Origin: Paraburkholderia sp. BL10I2N1
GTDB taxonomy: Bacteria > Pseudomonadota > Gammaproteobacteria > Burkholderiales > Burkholderiaceae
DNA: 64,000 nucleotides
Assembly: GCF_004361815.1 (NCBI RefSeq)
Contig: NZ_SNWA01000001.1
Location: 3,534,001 to 3,598,000, forward strand
Direction: 5' to 3'
The notes under the pieces were generated by a model. The model had not been told where the DNA came from, searched no databases, and saw only the letters and a list, made by a program, of their open reading frames with translations. How positions within the stretch are numbered: the stretch's first letter is position 1; each line of letters starts with the position of its first letter. This document shows positions 48,340-58,627 of the stretch, piece after piece. A program made the position numbers and the translations under genes.

Positions 48340-49026
48340 TCAGGCGGCCAGCTTCATCAGCCGTTCCTGACGGGCTTCGAGGGGTGATTTGAAGCCCAAC
48401 TTTTCAAGACGCCAGTCGCGATTGTATCGATCCTTGAACGCGATGGCGGCGGCACGAACTTCCTCCAGGTTTTTGAAGATGCGTCCATGAATAGCCTGTT
48501 CCTTCATTGTCCGGTTGAATCGCTCGGCGACGCCGTTGGTCTGGGGTTCGGCGACGAAGGCATAGCTCGGCGCGATGCCCCAGAACCGGATCTGGTTACG
48601 GAAGTCGTCCGACGTGTACTGCGAACCGTGATCCATACGCAGCGACAGCCCGCGGCCCGCATCGGCGAGCACGGAACCGAATTCGTCCAGCAGCCCCTGG
48701 GAGATCGGCTCGAGGGCAGCAAAGCGGTCGCCAATCTTCGCGGCATGAATGCCGGTACACATGCCGTCGCAATGATCAACGGCCGAGAAGATCCACACCA
48801 TGCCGTCGTCCACGGTCGCGATGCGCACGCCGTCGGTGCCCCACATCTCATTCGGGCAATCGGTTGTGATCCGGCCATCGTGAAGGTTGGGTTCGCCTCG
48901 CGCTTGCCGGTGCGGCGACAGCAGGCTGTGCTCGCGCATCAGTCGCAGCACGCGGGTCCGGGAGACCCGGATGTCGTGCAGGATACGCAAGCGCGCCCAG
49001 ACCTTGCGATGCCCCTCGCCGATGAA
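48340..49026 (-). pseudogene. IS3 orfB, C-terminal part (copy B)
   Basis: From FIGEGHRKVWARLRIL to RQERLMKLAA, with all three DDE residues (TDGVR, MDHGSQYTSDDF, AERFNRTMKEQ). Separated from its N-terminal part at 50529 by the IS4 element. Confidence 0.8.
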
Positions 49027-50528
49027 CTCAGGATCACCCACATTTTTCGTGAGCCAACTTATTCGTCTTGCCTGAAGATGCGATACATCTCGGTGATCTC
49101 GTGCAGGACGAGAAATCCACGCCACATGACGGTGGGACCGGGTGGGTGGTCATGCTTGCGGTTCAGGTACCCACCGAGTTTTGCAATCCACAGCACGACC
49201 TCACCGAGTGAAGGTATTGCAGTCGGTGGTTTTGACGTGCGATGGGTGCGGCTATGAAGCGCGCGCCATTCGTCTGGTTGCAGAAGGACTTCGCACGACA
49301 GGTCCGGATCGGCACGACCCAGCAACGTCGCGTACATGATGCGCCAGCTGATCACCGCAAATAGCGCGGTCGACCGTACGAACCGCTCAAGGTTGCCGAA
49401 CTGACGCTTTTCAATGCTGCAGCCACTCTTCAGTACGCGGTGCCACGACTCAATCGTCCATCGGCGGGCATACCAGCCGAGTCGTTCAAGGGTGTCCTCA
49501 AACGTGATCGTCGGCACGGAACTGAGCAGCATCCATTCGAGCGGCTCGATGTCCGCCGGCGGCGTGGTTTCAAGGGCGTGGATCGCATAGACTGTGACCT
49601 CGGCGAGCCGGGATGAAGGCCGTTGCGGAGGCCTCAGTCGCACTGGCGTACACCGCAGTGTCAGACGGGCGACGCGCCTGGGTTGATTACCCACTGGCGG
49701 GACCTGTAACTCCGTTTCGCCCAGCGGGGCGGTCGCGGCAACGGCCTCCCAGAGGGAGTGCTCGGGGTTGACGGTCTTGCGATCCGACTTGGCTCGGATC
49801 AGCCACTCAACGCCTCGCGGACGCTCGGCCGTGAACACTTCGTAGAGGTCGCTTTCCCGGTCACCGATTCCAATCACCAGGGTCTCGGGACAGCGTGCCT
49901 TGAGGGCGCCCAGATGCGCGATGCCTTCGAGCCACTTGACGCTCTCCTTGTCTGCAACCGGAAGGTGCTTTCTCTGCTGCTTCTTGCCTAATTGCGCGTC
50001 GGGTCGCACCCAGGTCTTCATACCCAGCACACCCAGCGGCAAACCTTCTGGCGTGACGGCCAGCAGGCTGTGCAGCATGAAGCCGCGCGAAGCGTTGCCC
50101 GTGCCGTAGCCCAGTCCTTCGGTCGCTTTGAGGTGGCTCAGGTTGAATTCGGTCGTGTCCTGCACCGCAAGCACGACCGGTATGCGGGTCATGCGCCGCA
50201 GGGTCTGTTCAATGTGCGGAGCAAGTACGCCATCCGTATCGACCTGTTCGTTGTCGAAAAAACGATAGGCTGCCTTGAGCTCGGCGGCATTGAGCGAGCG
50301 CGGGAATGGGCAATCAGGACTACTTGCCAACCGTCGCGCCAGCGCGACCAGTCGGCTCGTCAAACGGGCATCGCCCAGATTGGCCGCACCGAATTCGGTA
50401 TCGGCCCAGTCAGCGTTATCGTCTATGGAAGGCAACGGCGTGTCGTTTTACAGGCAATACACGCAAGTTAACATCGCCTGACTCAGTTTACAAGCGCGAT
50501 TCAGCGAAAAGATGTGGGCAATCCTGAG
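49027..50528 (-). mobile_element. IS4-family insertion sequence (Tn5/IS50-like), 1502 bp
   Basis: Ends CTCAGGATCACCCACAT and complement CTCAGGATTGCCCACAT are inverted repeats. Flanked by the 10-base direct repeat CGCCGATGAA (49017-49026 and 50529-50538), in the size range of IS4-family duplications. It sits inside orfB of IS3 copy B. Confidence 0.9.
49059..50435 (-). CDS. IS4-family transposase, Tn5-like
   Basis: 458 residues. N-terminal Tn5-type domain (WADTEFGAANLGDARLTSRL, CPFPRSLNAAELKAAYRFFD), DDE core: Asp in AVQDTTEFN, Asp in GIGDRESDLYE, Glu in the YREK-like WTIESWHRVLKSGCSIEKRQ, and a C-terminal dimerisation helix. The frame is intact. Confidence 0.85.
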   Translation of the reverse strand: MPSIDDNADWADTEFGAANLGDARLTSRLVALARRLASSPDCPFPRSLNAAELKAAYRFFDNEQVDTDGVLAPHIEQTLRRMTRIPVVLAVQDTTEFNLSHLKATEGLGYGTGNASRGFMLHSLLAVTPEGLPLGVLGMKTWVRPDAQLGKKQQRKHLPVADKESVKWLEGIAHLGALKARCPETLVIGIGDRESDLYEVFTAERPRGVEWLIRAKSDRKTVNPEHSLWEAVAATAPLGETELQVPPVGNQPRRVARLTLRCTPVRLRPPQRPSSRLAEVTVYAIHALETTPPADIEPLEWMLLSSVPTITFEDTLERLGWYARRWTIESWHRVLKSGCSIEKRQFGNLERFVRSTALFAVISWRIMYATLLGRADPDLSCEVLLQPDEWRALHSRTHRTSKPPTAIPSLGEVVLWIAKLGGYLNRKHDHPPGPTVMWRGFLVLHEITEMYRIFRQDE

Positions 50529-50751
50529 CGCCGATGAAGGGGGAAGCCACCAGATCGTCGCGGATGGCCTTCAGCAGGTCAGCATCGGGCATCTTCGGTT
50601 TCGGGCCGCGGCGGCCCGGGATGATCGGCACCACGTTGTCCGCTGTCCTCGCGCGGACAGCATAGATCGTCGAGCGGGGGAATCCGAGCACCTGGCAAAC
50701 CCGTTGCAATCCAAAGGGCTTGTTCGCACTAACGGAGATCGCGCGGCTCAT
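50529..50751 (-). pseudogene. IS3 orfB, N-terminal part (copy B)
   Basis: SRAISVSANKPFGLQRVCQV through LLKAIRDDLVASPFIG, then cut by the IS4 element at FIG, where the C-terminal part resumes. Confidence 0.75.
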
Positions 50752-51137
50752 GTCGACGATCTCCGAGCGGTCAAAGGGCGACGGGCCTGCAGTTCACGTT
50801 CCTTGCGCAGGATCTCGTTTTCCATAGACAACTCGCCGACGCGCCGCACGGCGTCATTGAGCCGGGCTTCCAGGGGATCGCTGGTGCGTGCCTTCAGGCC
50901 GGCCTCCATGCCGGCCAGTGCCAGCTCACGCCATTGCTTGAGCACGGCGATCGTCACACCGACTTCACGGGACACGGCGTCGACGGGTTCGCCACGCAGC
51001 AACCGAAGCACCACGCCGCGTTTGCGACCGGTCGACCAACGCTTGACTTCGGCGGCGCCAGAGGCGCTTCCAGTCGCGCTACGCGCTCCTTCCAGCGCCT
51101 CTGGCGCAACCCCGTTTACATCTGTTTTCTTCAACAT
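50748..51137 (-). CDS. IS3-family orfA (copy B)
   Basis: 129 residues from ATG 51137, same layout as copy A (LLRGEPVDAVSREVGVTIAV, RRVGELSMENEILRKERELQ), overlapping orfB by ATGA. Confidence 0.75.
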   Translation of the reverse strand: MLKKTDVNGVAPEALEGARSATGSASGAAEVKRWSTGRKRGVVLRLLRGEPVDAVSREVGVTIAVLKQWRELALAGMEAGLKARTSDPLEARLNDAVRRVGELSMENEILRKERELQARRPLTARRSST

Positions 51138-51204
51138 CAACAACTCCAGTTTTGGACCCACGTTTTACCCCAAATCTGTGTCAAGAAAAACAGGAGGCGC
51201 GGCA

Positions 51205-51775
51205 TGTGGTTGCCTGCGTAATTAGCGAGTGCCTCATCATTAGCTGCGAATGAGCCATCGAAGAGGGTTCCCTCATGCCCGCTGTCGCTCCCGAGAGTCA
51301 CGTAACCTCTGCGCAACGGCGTTGTGACGCCTGCTGGCTCTGCGCCGGCTAAGAAACCATCGAGCGGAGAGCCCTCAGTAGCGGGGATGGTGCCGTCAAA
51401 ACCCGCGCCACCAAAGTGAACAGATTTTCCGTTGAAGTTAGTCGGAAGGTCCACCTCCGCATGAATATCGGGCGCGTTGAAATCCACCGGATGAATACTT
51501 CCAAGTACTTTGCAATACTCACCATTTGTATTGCCAGGATCAGTGTCAGCAACGAGCGTGGCGGATATGACAGTGGCACCGGTTGTCGGTAACCCGATAG
51601 AGGAGGCGGGAACCGTCATGCCGGCCAACGCACTACACATCGCAGCCGACGTCTGCGCCGCGACGTTTGCCGGCGCGGAGTCATGGCCGCCGCAGCCGGA
51701 TATGGCAATAGTCGATGCCGCTAACAAAGCACGCGCAATTGCCGAGCTTCGGCCCCTTGTTAACCGATTTCTCAT
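51205..51775 (-). pseudogene. Tannase/feruloyl esterase, N-terminal fragment
   Basis: MRNRLTRGRSS then a hydrophobic run and ISGC: a lipoprotein signal with Cys28, so the enzyme was anchored in the outer membrane or exported. The mature start reads MCSALAGMTVPASSIGLPTT, EYCKVLGSIHPVDFNAPDIH, GAGFDGTIPATEG. Breaks at NYAGNH where the middle fragment continues IKKTHDF. Good ribosome site CGGAGACGAGA. Tannases cleave gallate or ferulate esters. Confidence 0.8.
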
Positions 51776-51844
51776 TCTCGTCTCCGTATAGTTATTACCG
51801 CCATACTGACTTTCTGATTCCGAGCAGTCTTTGCTCTCCTGTGC

Positions 51845-52075
51845 TGCTATTCTCGTGAGGCGTTAATCCGGAACTGGCCACCATATGCCTGGAATTTCGG
51901 TCACGCTTCACTACTCCTACAGCAGCGATCAAGTGCGTGGCCGTCACGGGATAAATTCCGGGTACTTCCTGCAACCGGGCGCGACACTCCTATTCCTTTG
52001 CCAAAAGCGATTGCAGTGTCAGCCTGGTTGGAGCCTCAATCCATGTCCTTCGACCTCAGTTTGAATGAGGTCTGT
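51845..52075 (-). mobile_element. IS110-family transposase remnant
   Basis: Minus strand reads RLQEVPGIYPVTATHLIAAV and then RNSRHMVASSGLTPHE, the end of the Transposase_20 domain of IS110 elements (L-x-x-I-P-G-x-G-x-x-T-A, then R-H-x-A-x-x-x-G-L-T-P). No ends or start found. Confidence 0.5.
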
Positions 52076-52079
52076 GGAC

Positions 52080-52479
52080 AGGCTGCTCTTTCCTCGTGCT
52101 GCGAAGGTCTTTGCTCCCCAGGACTCAACCATCCACGCACGCGATCCAATGTGCGGAGTTGCGCGCCAATGGTCTCTAGCCAGCCAACGGTTCGCCGTTC
52201 GGGCCGCCCGTCTGAAAGAATGCGAGCGGTGGCAGCAGAAAGCTCTGCTTCATACGCTTGCGCGACGCTGCTTCTCCAACGGCATCGTTCATTAACGCCA
52301 GATCTGCGTCGGGATCGAACCGCGCAACAGATCTTTGATCATCGGCATGAACTCGCGTACTCGCACGCCTACCGTCCACATCACGATCGCGGTTGTGATA
52401 AAGCAGGCCCCTCGGTCGCGTACCCGAACCGTACGACATAGAGGAACGGCTGTCGGAGTAGCTTCAGGGTAGGGGCGGC
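52080..52479. other. Intergenic region, no recognised gene
   Basis: 400 bases after the IS110 scar. Short open frames on both strands (one contains FFQTGGPNGEP) give no confident family. Probably junk between the IS zone and the thiolase gene. Confidence 0.3.
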
Positions 52480-53688
52480 TCAGACGATCTCAATCGCCAG
52501 AGCGGTGGCCTCGCCTCCGCCGATGCACACGCTTGCCACGCCGCGCCTGGCACCGCGCTGGCGAAGTGCGGCCAGTAGCGTCACGACAAGACGTGCGCCG
52601 GTAGCGCCGATCGGGTGACCCAGCGCGCAGGCCCCGCCATGCACATTCACTCGCTCGTGCGGCAGCGACAGCTCGCGCATCGCGGCCATGACCACCACGG
52701 CGAAGGCCTCATTGATCTCCCACAGGTCGACGTCGTCAACCTGCCACCCCACCTTGGTGAGCAGCTTCTGGATCGCACCCACGGGCGCAGTAGTGAACCA
52801 GGCCGGCTCCTGTGAGTGCGTGGCATGCGCTTGGATAACGGCCAGCGTTGATAAGCCACGCTCGCGTGCGGTGGACTGGCGCATCAGCACCAACGCTGCT
52901 GCACCATCGGAGATCGAACTGGAGTTGGCCGCCGTGACGGTGCCGTCCTTGCCGAAGGAGGGCTTGAGGGTGGGGATCTTGTCCAGTTGCGCCTTCGCTG
53001 GCGCCGCGTCTTCGTCGAAGAATTTCTCGCCACTGCGGCCCGGCACGGCCACCGGCGTGATTTCCCACCGGAACAGGCCGTCGCGCTGCGCCTGCTGCGC
53101 GCGCAGCGTGGAGGTGGCAGCATAGGCGTCTTGCTCCTCACGGCTGAAACCGAAATGGCGCGCACAGTCCTCGGCGAAGGTGCCCATCAGGCGGCCGTCG
53201 GAGGCGGAGCCGTAGTGGTCCTCCAGCCCGTCGAAGAACATGTGGTCCAGCACCTGGCCGTGCCCCAGGCGCTGGCCCGAACGGGCCTTGGGCAGCAGGT
53301 ACGGCGCGTTGCTCATGGATTCCATGCCGCCGGCCACGATCACGCGTTGACTCCCGGTCAACAGCAGATCGTGCGCCAGCATCGTGGCTTTCATGCCCGA
53401 GCCGCAGACCTTATTGATCGTGGTGCAGCCCGCCGAAAGCGGCAGCCCGGCCCCCAGCGCCGCTTGACGTGCGGGCGCCTGGCCCAGGCCGGCGGGCAGC
53501 ACGCAGCCCATCAGCATCTCGTCTACGGCCTCAGGCTGCAGCCCGGCCCGATGCACTGCGGCGCGGATCGCGCTGGCGCCAAGTTGCGGCGCTGTCAGCG
53601 AGGCGAAGTCGCCCTGGAAGCCGCCCAGCGGCGTGCGTGCGGCACCGACGATAACGACGGGATCATTGGAAGTCGAAGAGGTAGGCAT
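52480..53688 (-). CDS. Acetyl-CoA acetyltransferase (thiolase)
   Basis: 402 residues from MPTSSTSNDPVVIVGAARTP. Active Cys95 in NKVCGSGMKA, His358 in GGACALGHPIGATGA, Cys388 in CIGGGE: all thiolase-family catalytic residues present. Catalyses thiolysis in beta-oxidation or the reverse condensation of acyl-CoA. A METRM upstream start overlaps the GGAGAC site. It lies 153 bases downstream of an SDR of the 3-hydroxyacyl-CoA dehydrogenase type on the same strand, so the two likely cooperate. Confidence 0.85.
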   Translation of the reverse strand: MPTSSTSNDPVVIVGAARTPLGGFQGDFASLTAPQLGASAIRAAVHRAGLQPEAVDEMLMGCVLPAGLGQAPARQAALGAGLPLSAGCTTINKVCGSGMKATMLAHDLLLTGSQRVIVAGGMESMSNAPYLLPKARSGQRLGHGQVLDHMFFDGLEDHYGSASDGRLMGTFAEDCARHFGFSREEQDAYAATSTLRAQQAQRDGLFRWEITPVAVPGRSGEKFFDEDAAPAKAQLDKIPTLKPSFGKDGTVTAANSSSISDGAAALVLMRQSTARERGLSTLAVIQAHATHSQEPAWFTTAPVGAIQKLLTKVGWQVDDVDLWEINEAFAVVVMAAMRELSLPHERVNVHGGACALGHPIGATGARLVVTLLAALRQRGARRGVASVCIGGGEATALAIEIV

Positions 53689-53841
53689 GCGAGTCTCCAT
53701 CCGCCGCTCCATGGCGGCGTTGCAAGGGGTGAACAAAGGTTTCGTCGCGGAGGAATTCAGTTGACCACATTCGGGCCCTGCGACTGAGGCCGACCGCAGC
53801 AAGCGACAGCAGGCATCATGATCAGTGCGCCGGACACAGGG

Positions 53842-54609
53842 TCACTTGGCTGCCATGCGGATGGCGCCATCAAGGCGAATCACCTCGCCGTTGAGGTAGG
53901 CGTTTTCGAGGATGTGCTGCACAAGGCCCGCGAACTCGTCAGGCCGTCCGAGGCGCGCGGGAAAGGGGACCATCTTCCCGAGCGCGTCCTGTACCTCCGT
54001 GGGCATGCCTTTGAGCATGGGCGTCTCCATGATCCCAGGCGCGATGGCGACCACGCGAATGCCATGGCGCGCCAATTCGCGCGCGATAGGCAGCGTCATC
54101 GCGACCACCCCGCCTTTGGAGGCGGCGTAGCCCGCCTGCCCGATCTGGCCATCGAAGGCCGCGACTGACGCGGTGTTAATGATGACCCCGCGCTCGCCAT
54201 CGGAGTCGGGCATGTTCTCGGCCATGCAGGCCGCGCCCAGCCGCACCATGTTGAAGGCGCCGATCAAGTTGATGTTAACGGTGCGCGCGAAACTCTCCAG
54301 CCGGTGCGGGCCTTCGCGGCCAAGCACTTTCTCGGCGGGCGCCACGCCGGCGCAATTGATCAGGCCATGCAGCGTGCCGAAGGTGTCGCGGAATGCGGCC
54401 AACGCATCCTCCGCGCTGGCCGCGTCGGATATATCGGCCTTGGCGAAGTGGGCATTGCGGCCCAATTCCGTCGCCAGCGTGGTACCAGCGTCCTGATTCA
54501 GGTCTACGAGCAGCACGCGGGCGCCGCCCGCTACCAGGCGGCGCGCCGTCGCCGCGCCAAGCCCTGAGCCGCCGCCCGTGACGACAAAACCTTTATCTTG
54601 AATCTGCAT
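53842..54609 (-). CDS. SDR-family 3-hydroxyacyl-CoA dehydrogenase (HSD10-like)
   Basis: 255 residues from [20 protein letters not shown] with GGAGACAGAA upstream. NADH motif TGGGSGLG, Ser148 in NTASVAA, Tyr161 and Lys165 in YAASK, and an [20 protein letters not shown] end typical of the type-2 3-hydroxyacyl-CoA dehydrogenase/17-beta-HSD10 group, which oxidises 3-hydroxyacyl-CoA and hydroxysteroids. Upstream of the thiolase, divergent from an AraC regulator. Confidence 0.85.
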   Translation of the reverse strand: MQIQDKGFVVTGGGSGLGAATARRLVAGGARVLLVDLNQDAGTTLATELGRNAHFAKADISDAASAEDALAAFRDTFGTLHGLINCAGVAPAEKVLGREGPHRLESFARTVNINLIGAFNMVRLGAACMAENMPDSDGERGVIINTASVAAFDGQIGQAGYAASKGGVVAMTLPIARELARHGIRVVAIAPGIMETPMLKGMPTEVQDALGKMVPFPARLGRPDEFAGLVQHILENAYLNGEVIRLDGAIRMAAK

Positions 54610-54973
54610 TTCTGTCTCCTGAGTGATGGCCCCGACGCGCGAGGCACCGGGGCGGTCATTGCGGCCAGCACGAAACCAGAACTTGTGGGTGTGCCCTGAA
54701 GCGTCTTGCGACATGACCGGCACGCTGCCGCGCAGCCTGTGCCGACAAGCTAGGTTCTCGACCACCTACTGGCTGGTCATCGTAGGCGGCACGCTGGGAT
54801 ACTTCCATGCCCATAGACTTCTTCACGCATGAGCCTTTCGGACATATCGAACGGGTCGTCCTTCCGCTCGATACTGCTCGTCGGCTGATAACTACCGGCG
54901 GCCGGCTGTCTCACGTTTCAATTGGGCCTCGCAGCGATTAACATCAGTGCACCTCTGTAAGCCGGACCTGACT
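54610..54973. other. Divergent intergenic region between SDR and AraC genes
   Basis: 364 bases without a supported gene; it must hold the promoters of both flanking genes. No clean palindrome was found on reading. The AraC-family protein next door would bind here. Confidence 0.35.
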
Positions 54974-55996
54974 ATGAATGACACTCGAGACAAGGGCACA
55001 ACTTCCATTGGCCTGGTGCGTGAAGCGATACTTGTCGCTACGCAACGTAATCTGGATGTGGCGGCCGCGCTGCAGCACGCCGGTATCGCGGCAGAATTGT
55101 TGAATGCCCCGAGAGCACGCGTGCCCGCATTGGCTTTTTCGCGCCTGTGGACGGCTCTGGCCGACTTGATGGACGACGAGTTCTTCGGTCTGGATAGCCA
55201 CCCACTGCGCCGGGGCAGTTACGCTCTGATGTGCCACGCAGTTCTGCATGCAGCAGACCTGGGACACGCGCTGCGTCGCATGCTGAAGTTTCTGCGCGCG
55301 GTTCTCGACGACATCCACGGGGAGCTACGCTGTGAGGGCGAGTATGCACTGATCATCCTGCATGATGATGGACCGACGCGCCGCCTCTTTGCCTACGGGA
55401 CGTGGTTCATCCTCGTGCACGGCTTAGCGTGTTGGCTGGCACGCAGACGGATTCCGTTGATCGAGATGAGATTTCGCGCTTCCGCGCCGATCGATGACAG
55501 CGACTACCGCATGCGCTTCTGCGAGGAGGTGACGTTCTCCGCGGACGAGACCCTGATCCGGTTCGATCGCAGTTTCCTCGACCTCAAACTGACGGAGACG
55601 GAAACGAGTCTGCGCGCATTCCTGGAGAATGCACCGGCGAACATCCTGGTGAAATACCGCAATGAATCCAGCACTACCGCCCTGATAAGGCGCCGCTTGC
55701 GAAACCAGATCCCCGACGACTGGCCTGACCTCGACACGCTATCGCAGTTACTGAATCAGTCCTCGGCCACGCTGCAGCGCCGCCTGCTGGCCGAGGGGAC
55801 CAACTACCGGCAACTGAAGGACGAATTGCGCCGTGACATCGCTATCGACCTGTTTTCGACCAGTTCTCTCACGGTCGCGGAGGTCGCTGCGCGGACTGGA
55901 TTTCAGGAGACCAGCGCATTTCACAGGGCCTTCAGGAAGTGGACTGGGGCCAGCCCCGGAATGTACCGCCATGGCAGGGCGACCCCTTCAAGCTAA
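54974..55996 (+). CDS. AraC-family transcriptional regulator
   Basis: 340 residues from MNDTRDKGTTSIGLVREAIL. An N-terminal Arabinose_bd-type domain (AALQHAGIAAELLNAPRARV) and a C-terminal AraC double HTH: TLSQLLNQSSATLQRRLLAE, VAEVAARTGFQETSAFHRAF and RKWTGASPGMYR. This OruR/ArgR-like type often activates catabolic operons. It is divergent from the SDR-thiolase pair, the likely target. Confidence 0.85.
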   Translation: MNDTRDKGTTSIGLVREAILVATQRNLDVAAALQHAGIAAELLNAPRARVPALAFSRLWTALADLMDDEFFGLDSHPLRRGSYALMCHAVLHAADLGHALRRMLKFLRAVLDDIHGELRCEGEYALIILHDDGPTRRLFAYGTWFILVHGLACWLARRRIPLIEMRFRASAPIDDSDYRMRFCEEVTFSADETLIRFDRSFLDLKLTETETSLRAFLENAPANILVKYRNESSTTALIRRRLRNQIPDDWPDLDTLSQLLNQSSATLQRRLLAEGTNYRQLKDELRRDIAIDLFSTSSLTVAEVAARTGFQETSAFHRAFRKWTGASPGMYRHGRATPSS

Positions 55997-56010
55997 GGAG
56001 GAAGCGCTCC

Positions 56011-56112
56011 ATGACCGAATTGTCCCAACAGTTGCCCGGTCAGTGGCCGGCCAGCGTCACCGATGTCGTCAGCGCGTTCGTATCACGCGATGACGCGCCG
56101 GCGATCAATTGA
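56011..56112 (+). pseudogene. Orphan gene start after the AraC gene
   Basis: A strong AAGGAGGAAG site precedes ATGACCGAATTGTCCC-AACAG (MTELSQQLPG). The frame runs only 33 codons because, from about 56040, the DNA is the 3' end of the convergent GH3 gene. A downstream gene was probably lost when that gene arrived. Confidence 0.3.
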
Positions 56113-58303
56113 TACGCTCCGCCGTTCAGTTTCCAGGTGTGCTTCGTCACGTCCCAAGTCGACAGCAGTGTTGCGGGCACGGAGACGCTCACCTGTTGCG
56201 ACTGTCCGGGCTGCAACGTGACTTTCTGCCAGCCCACGAGCCGCTTCGGCGGTTCGCCGAGCCCGGCGGGCAGCGTTGCATAGACCTGGGCCGTTTCCGC
56301 GCCGGCGCGCGTGCCGGTGTTCTGGACTGTGAGGGTCACGGTCACGTCACCGGCTCCATCCGTGCTCGCGCTGATGCCCGAGTAGGCAAACGTCGTGTAG
56401 GACAGGCCGAAGCCAAATGGGAAGAGCGGCTGGATCTGCTTTGCGTCATACCAGCGATAGCCCATCATCAGCCCCTCGCTATAGTTGACGGTCAGGTTGG
56501 TGGCCGAGATCGCCGGTTGGGGCAGATCGGCGTCCTGCTGCGGGAAGGTGATCGGCAGCTTGCCCGACGGGTTCACGTTACCGAACAGCAGGTCGGCGAT
56601 TGCCTGGCCGCCTTGCACCCCCGGGTACCATGACTCAAGCACCGCGTTCACGTTGCCAAGCCACGGCATCAGTACCGGACTGCCGTTCTCCAGCACCACG
56701 ACCACGCGCTTCGCTTTCGCCGCAACCGCAGTGATCAGCGCGTTCTGGTCATAGCTCTGGTTGTACGGATCCACCGCGTTGTTGGGCAGGCTCAGGCTCG
56801 GCAGATCGAACCCTTCACCTTCCCACTGAGTGGCGAACACGATTGCGACGTCAGCCTGTGCAGCGGTGCTGGCCGCGGCGTTTGCGTCTGTGCCGTCAAG
56901 GTAGGTCACGCTTGCGTTCGCTGCCTGTGCCTTGATCGCCGCAAGCGGCGAAGACTTGTACCAGGTCGCACAGCCGCCGAAAATCAGGCTTGCGGGCTGC
57001 TGGCACCCAGACACCGCATTGCCGTTGATCGCGGGCGTCCCGCCCGAGCCAGCGCCCGACAGCACACCCGTATCCGCATGTCCACCGATCACGACAATCG
57101 ACGACAGGCTCGCCCCGCTCAGCGGCAGGACCGGCTGCTGCGCGCCGGTCGCCGCGGCGTTCTTCAGCAGCACCGCCGACTGTTGCGCGACCTGCAGCGC
57201 GAAGGCGTTACCCGCCGCCTGATCGATCGTGCCGCCCGACGTGGGCGGGGAATCAAAGACTCCATACCGGATCATCGTGCGCAGCTTGCGCTGCACCATG
57301 TCGTTCAGCCGCGTCATCGGCACGCTGCCCGCCGTGACCGCGGCCTTTAGCGCTGAGCTGAAGTACGAGGTAAAAGTAATGCCAGGAAGACTGCCAGCCG
57401 CACTGCCGAGGTCGCCCGGTTCTTCCTCATCCAGCCCGGCCAGCGCAGCGGCCACCGTGCTGTGATTTGCGGCCCAGTCGGACTGCACGACTCCCTTGAA
57501 GCCCCACTCGTTCTTTAGCACCGTCGTCAGCAGATACGGGTTCTCGCATGCATAGATGCCGTTCACCTGGTTAAACGAACACATCACGTTGCCCGGCTGC
57601 CCCTGCGTCACGCCGATCTCGAAGGCGAGCAACTCGGTCTCGCGCATCGTCCGCTCGTCGACCACCGAGTTGCTGGTGAAGCGGTTCGTCTCCTGATCGT
57701 TCATCGCGTAATGCTTGATGGTCGCAATGACTTTCTGCGATTGCGTGCCGGTTGTGCGTGCCGCGCTCATCGTGCCTGCCAGGACCGGATCTTCGCCCAT
57801 GTATTCGAACGTGCGGCCATCACGGGGTTCGCGCGCCAGGTTGCCCCCCCGCCAAGGCCTTCGCCATACCCGAGTGCGCGCAACTCGGTCGCGATGCGCG
57901 CACCATAGGCGTTGGCGAGTTGCTGATCCCAGCTCGCCGCGAGCGCAACGGGCGCCGGCAAGGCCGTCGCACCAACGTTCGCAATGTTCACCCCGCCGGC
58001 CGAGTCCGCCATCGCGAGCCCAGGAATCCCGAGTCTGGGAACGCCCGGGATGTATCCAGCACCATTCACCCCTGGCGGAAAAGGTCCTCCGAGGCCGAAG
58101 ACCGGAAAGCCAGTGCCGTGCACCAACTGAACCTTTTCGTCGGTGGTCATCTGGGCGACGAGTGCGGCGGCCCGCTGGTCGGCGACCGTGTCAGGATCAG
58201 TTGGCGCGTTGATGCCGTCGCCGCTGCCGCATGCAGCGATCATAAGGGCGACAGCGCAGGCGACTGCCGTCGCGACGCAGGGGAAAAGCAGCCTCTTCTT
58301 CAT
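56040..58303 (-). pseudogene. bglX: GH3-family beta-glucosidase lipoprotein, frameshifted at a G run
   Basis: The N-terminus MKKRLLFPCVATAVACAVAL with MIAAC is a lipoprotein signal (Cys25). The first 150 codons (MTTDEKVQLVHGTGFPVFGL, GIPGLAMADSAGGVN) end in ATWRANPV; the next frame reads NLAREPRDGRTFEYMGEDPV and continues 580 residues, with the nucleophile in GVVQSDWAANHS and a C-terminal fibronectin-III-like domain (VTLTVQNTGTRAGAETAQVY). A run of seven G (eight or five needed, near 57845) causes the shift. GH3 enzymes release glucose or xylose from oligosaccharides. Possibly a sequencing error or a phase-variable tract. The symbol is by family only. Confidence 0.75.
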
Positions 58304-58627
58304 TGTCGTCTCACTCCAGTTTATGTCTGATTCGGACTGCGAAATATATGTCATGCATCGGTTCGGTCTTTTTCTCAATCGACACGACAGTTCACCCGCT
58401 GGCTGGCCGGATCATTCCGGTCACGGCAGGATCGATTCGAACCGCCAGAATTTGCACGAAAAATACGACAGCCCTTTGGTAAGGCTTGCAAGCCTAGGTG
58501 GCTCCGGCGTCGCTCCCGAGGTGCACCCGGAGCGCGCGCAGCACTTCTTGTCGTCGCCCTGGCGCAGCAATGTGCACCCGCTTGCCAGTCTGTTCGACTA
58601 ATGGCGATCGGCTTGTCAATTATTGCG
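58304..58627. other. Intergenic region, nothing recognised
   Basis: 324 bases between GH3 and an acyl-CoA ligase fragment. No motif, hairpin or tRNA seen. Confidence 0.35.

Larger units (their letters stand above)
48303..51204 (-). mobile_element. IS3-family insertion sequence, copy B, interrupted by an IS4 element
   Basis: Same ends as copy A, flanked by the 14-base repeat TGTGGTTGCCTGCG (48289-48302 and 51205-51218). Subtracting the 1502-bp IS4 insert and its 10-base duplication leaves exactly 1390 bp, the length of copy A. Its protein sequence differs from copy A at many sites, so the two came from different donors. Confidence 0.9.
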
